DNA of 6,980 nt from CAZWUL01 sp964636625 (GTDB lineage Bacteria; Atribacterota; Phoenicimicrobiia; Phoenicimicrobiales; Stramentimicrobiaceae), in assembly GCA_964636625.1 (NCBI GenBank), contig CAZWUL010000053.1:1-6980 (forward strand), written 5' to 3'. Under the pieces are notes generated by a model. The model made no database searches. It had not been told where the DNA came from and was given only the letters and a program-made list of their open reading frames with translations. Below are positions 5,472-6,980 of this stretch, one piece after another. The translations under genes were made by a program, and so were the position numbers. How positions within the stretch are numbered: position 1 is the stretch's first letter; each line of letters begins with the position of its first letter.

Positions 5472-5511
5472 CGGGCTAACCCCGGCTGCACAAGACCGGG
5501 ATGATCGCCCG
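5472..5511 (+). repeat. GC-rich two-step hairpin after the YdeI-like gene, containing GGCTAAC
   Basis: Outer stem CGGGC (5472-5476) with GCCCG (5507-5511), inner stem CCCGG (5481-5485) with CCGGG (5496-5500). It begins 26 bases after the stop. No T-run follows, so it is not a classical terminator. GGCTAAC (5474-5480) is the same seven bases that open the attC-like site at 4724, here partly buried in the outer stem. Confidence 0.5.
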
Positions 5512-5525
5512 TCGAAACCGCGGCG

Positions 5526-5546
5526 CGAAACGGAAACTTTTATAAA
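5526..5546 (+). promoter_or_regulatory. Possible archaeal promoter upstream of the GNAT gene
   Basis: CGAAACGGAAACTTTTATAAA resembles a BRE followed by a TATA box (TTTTATAAA, 5538-5546). A start near 5570 would give a leader of more than 200 bases before the GNAT ATG at 5794. It is good as a pattern, but the long leader makes it uncertain; the block may instead depend on read-through or on promoters acquired by chance. Confidence 0.3.
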
Positions 5547-5564
5547 GAAAAGTAAAACTGGTTT

Positions 5565-5739
5565 AGCTAACATAAAGGGCATTCAAGTAAAAGTAAGCTT
5601 AAGTGCACCTAACAATTGCATCAAACCGACCAACTAAGCCGGTCAAACGAAAAAAATTTCGTATAATAATTAAAGTTGGTCTATTAAATAAAAAATTTCT
5701 AAAGGTACTGCCGGCAGCTTAGCCGCAAGGTCGTTAGCG
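5565..5739 (+). other. Second spacer with attC-like boxes, compound or degenerate
   Basis: Two more 5'-type boxes occur, AGCTAAC (5565-5571) and ACCTAAC (5607-5613). The second is a full RYYYAAC match and is followed by AATTGCATCAAACCGACC, much like the left half of many attC sites. The only clear 3'-type box is GTTAGCG (5733-5739), preceded by the small hairpin CGGC-AGCTTA-GCCG (5712-5725). GACCAAC (5628-5634) pairs with GTTGGTC (5675-5681). The arms do not fold into one clean site, and the distance from the GGCTAAC at 5474 (266 bases) exceeds known attC lengths. I read it as overlapping remnants of more than one site, or as an unrelated repeat family. Confidence 0.35.
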
Positions 5740-5767
5740 GTAATGAGGGTCGATACAACGGAAAATA
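5732..5767 (+). repeat. Leader repeat, copy 2, with GTTAGCG box
   Basis: Partner of 4022-4057 (31 of 36 identical). Here the internal ATG at 5743 happens to stay open into the GNAT gene and would add the residues MRVDTTENKTYQIRKQQ. Because the same bases sit upstream of an unrelated gene in copy 1, they are better read as a shared leader or recombination site than as coding sequence. Confidence 0.7.
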
Positions 5768-5781
5768 AAACTTATCAAATT

Positions 5782-5786
5782 AGGAA
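5782..5786 (+). promoter_or_regulatory. Ribosome binding site that decides the GNAT start
   Basis: AGGAA lies seven bases before the ATG at 5794 (TTAGGAAACAACAG-ATG). It supports MVKIEKIMENKK as the true N-terminus rather than the in-frame ATG at 5743, which has no comparable site. Confidence 0.6.
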
Positions 5787-5793
5787 ACAACAG

Positions 5794-6240
5794 ATGGTTA
5801 AAATAGAAAAAATTATGGAAAATAAGAAACAGTTCCTGGACTTGTTGTTGTTGGCAGACGAGCAGGAAAACATGATTGACAAGTATTTACCTGGTGGAGA
5901 CTTGTTTGCTTTATATGACGATGATTTGAAAAGTGTTTGCGTGGTAGTGCCCATAAATAGCAGAAACTGCGAGTTGAAAAACATAGCGACATATGAGAAA
6001 TATCAAGGCCAAGGGTACGGTAGAGCATTGATAAATTTCATTTCTGATTTCTACAAAAAGGAGTACCAGACAATGCTGGTGGGAACCGGTGAAACCCCAG
6101 CAATCTTGTCGTTTTATGAAAGTTGTGGATTTCGAAAGTCATATCGAGTAAAGAATTTTTTTACAGACAATTACGACCACCCCATGTTCGATGGGGACAT
6201 ACAACTTGTGGATATGATTTATCTTAAAAAGGATTTATAG
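5794..6240 (+). CDS. GNAT-family N-acetyltransferase
   Basis: 148 residues from the ATG at 5794, the usual length of a single GNAT domain. The N-terminus MVKIEKIMENKKQFLDLLLLADEQ leads to LFALYDDDLKSVCVVV (strands 2-4) and ELKNIATYEKYQGQGYGRALINFI, which holds the acetyl-CoA pyrophosphate loop QGQGYG (residues 71-76). ILSFYESCGFRKSYRVKNFF is the typical C-terminal motif B. The substrate is unknown; small-molecule amines or protein N-termini are possible. An in-frame ATG at 5743 would make 165 residues, but the extra 17 match the repeated leader, not the family. The gene follows the GTTAGCG-bearing repeat by about 55 bases, in the position of a cassette gene. It resembles accessory GNATs of Firmicutes and other bacteria. 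The following 145 bases (6241-6385) show no attC-like box. Confidence 0.88.
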   Translation: MVKIEKIMENKKQFLDLLLLADEQENMIDKYLPGGDLFALYDDDLKSVCVVVPINSRNCELKNIATYEKYQGQGYGRALINFISDFYKKEYQTMLVGTGETPAILSFYESCGFRKSYRVKNFFTDNYDHPMFDGDIQLVDMIYLKKDL

Positions 6241-6385
6241 CAATAGCCGGAAATGTATTAATAAAGCGTTTAATCTCGGGGGATAAGATGTGAGTTCCAC
6301 CATCTGCTTCATTTCATATATGCGACCGTTTGAGGCAAGCATGAGTACTGGAAATTGACAAAATATAAAATCAAGGGGGATTATT

Positions 6386-6980
6386 ATGAGCAACGAAAAC
6401 CAGACGATTCACGAATTCGACTTGAATATTATTTATGATTATTTTCAGAACACAGAGCGACAAGGACCTGGAAGTCCGGAAATAACGCTCAAAGCACTGA
6501 GTTTTATAGATGGTCTTACCGCAGAATCCAAAATTGCCGATATTGGTTGCGGAACAGGCGGTCAAACAATGGTGTTGGCCCAAAACACAGCCAGTGAGAT
6601 TATCGGTGTTGATTTATTTCCGGAGTTTATCCAACAATTTAACCAAAACGCCCAGAACCTAAATCTTCAAGAAAGAGTGAAAGGTGTCACGGGCGATATG
6701 AAAGATCTTCCCTTTAAGGAAGGAGAATTGGACTTGATTTGGTCGGAAGGTGCGATTTATAACATTGGATTTGAACGTGGATTAAGCAAGTGGCGAAAAT
6801 TTCTTAAAAAAGGGGGATATATCGCAGTTACCGAAAATACCTGGTTTACCCAGGAGCGACCCACCGAGATTGAGGACTTTTGGCAAGAAGCCTATCCCGA
6901 AATAGACACCATATCCAGCAAGGTTGCTCAAATGGAAAAAGCAGGTTATCTTCCCATTGCTACCTTTGTGGTTCCCGAAG
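6386..6980 (+). CDS. Class I SAM-dependent methyltransferase, 3' part beyond the window
   Basis: 198 codons, open to the right edge. Residues 15-45 (YDYFQNTERQGPGSPEITLKAL) are the lead-in typical of a bacterial small-molecule methyltransferase group. Motif I is IADIGCGTGGQ (50-60), the acidic residue after strand 2 is D76 in GVDLFPEF, GDMKDLPF (103-110) is the adenine-side loop, and DLIWSEGAIYNIGFERGL (116-133) covers motif IV and the active-site region. LKKGGYIAVTENTWF (140-154) completes the Rossmann fold. The acceptor is unknown. AAGGGGG (6373-6379), six bases before the ATG, is a good ribosome binding site. The start is sound, since homologs begin a few residues before the HEFDL segment. 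It is the fourth same-strand accessory gene in a row, 145 bases after the GNAT gene. Confidence 0.88.
   Translation, partial: MSNENQTIHEFDLNIIYDYFQNTERQGPGSPEITLKALSFIDGLTAESKIADIGCGTGGQTMVLAQNTASEIIGVDLFPEFIQQFNQNAQNLNLQERVKGVTGDMKDLPFKEGELDLIWSEGAIYNIGFERGLSKWRKFLKKGGYIAVTENTWFTQERPTEIEDFWQEAYPEIDTISSKVAQMEKAGYLPIATFVVPE

Noticed and set aside
5743..5793. Longer GNAT start at ATG 5743 (165 residues)
   Set aside because: The extra 17 codons lie inside the repeated leader and do not look like GNAT sequence; the ATG at 5794 has AGGAA at good distance and fits the family N-terminus.
6356..6370. TTGACA and AAAATATAAAAT as a promoter of the methyltransferase gene
   Set aside because: An archaeal start from this TATA would fall at or past the ATG and downstream of the ribosome binding site, and there is no correctly spaced bacterial -10 box.
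6241..6385. attC-like site between GNAT and methyltransferase genes
   Set aside because: No (R)YYYAAC or GTTRRRY box pair was found, so the methyltransferase cannot be assigned to the proposed cassette array.
6371..6583. Minus-strand 70-codon frame
   Set aside because: It overlaps the methyltransferase gene, whose motif I and ribosome binding site are clear.

Overview
The left part of the window reads as a methanogenic archaeon of the order Methanobacteriales, probably Methanobacterium or a close relative. The evidence is an anti-16S ribosome binding site of the form AGGTGATC, archaeal TATA boxes, short zinc-ribbon membrane proteins, and a protein with pseudomurein-binding-repeat-like sequence. 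Pseudomurein is the wall polymer of that order. Assignment to genus is inference.

Layout. At 1-189 (minus) lies the N-terminus of a RhuM-family protein, with a strong TATA box and an overlapping dyad upstream. The gap at 190-586 also holds a structured, T-run-ended element (393-511, minus) and a perfect inverted repeat (518-548). At 587-2623 three minus-strand genes form a tight operon: a zinc-ribbon four-helix membrane protein, a zinc-ribbon/one-helix/pseudomurein-binding-like protein, and a secreted zinc-carboxypeptidase-like protein. Together they look like a cell-wall sensing or remodelling module. At 2624-3249 lie the operon promoter, an AT-rich inverted repeat and a decayed coding-like relic. 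At 3250-3939 is an intact endonuclease/exonuclease/phosphatase-family gene ending in a T-run.

From about 4020 to the right edge the character changes. Four plus-strand accessory genes follow one another: DJ-1/PfpI-like, YdeI/OmdA-like, GNAT acetyltransferase and a SAM methyltransferase that runs off the edge. Their base composition differs sharply, and their best family resemblances are to bacterial accessory proteins. The spacers at 4022-4057, 4724-4877 and 5474-5739 carry complementary GGCTAAC / GTTAGCG boxes. One spacer folds like an integron attC site, with an R box, an unpaired spacer and an L box with one extra base. Two spacers share a 36-base leader (31 of 36 identical) plus a ribosome-binding segment. 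The most interesting reading is a small integron-like gene-cassette array in an archaeal chromosome. No integrase is in the window, so this remains a hypothesis.

A second oddity is that the DJ-1-like gene has ACA where the shared leader predicts its ATG start, so it may be silent or may start at a downstream TTG. No tRNA, rRNA or CRISPR array was seen.
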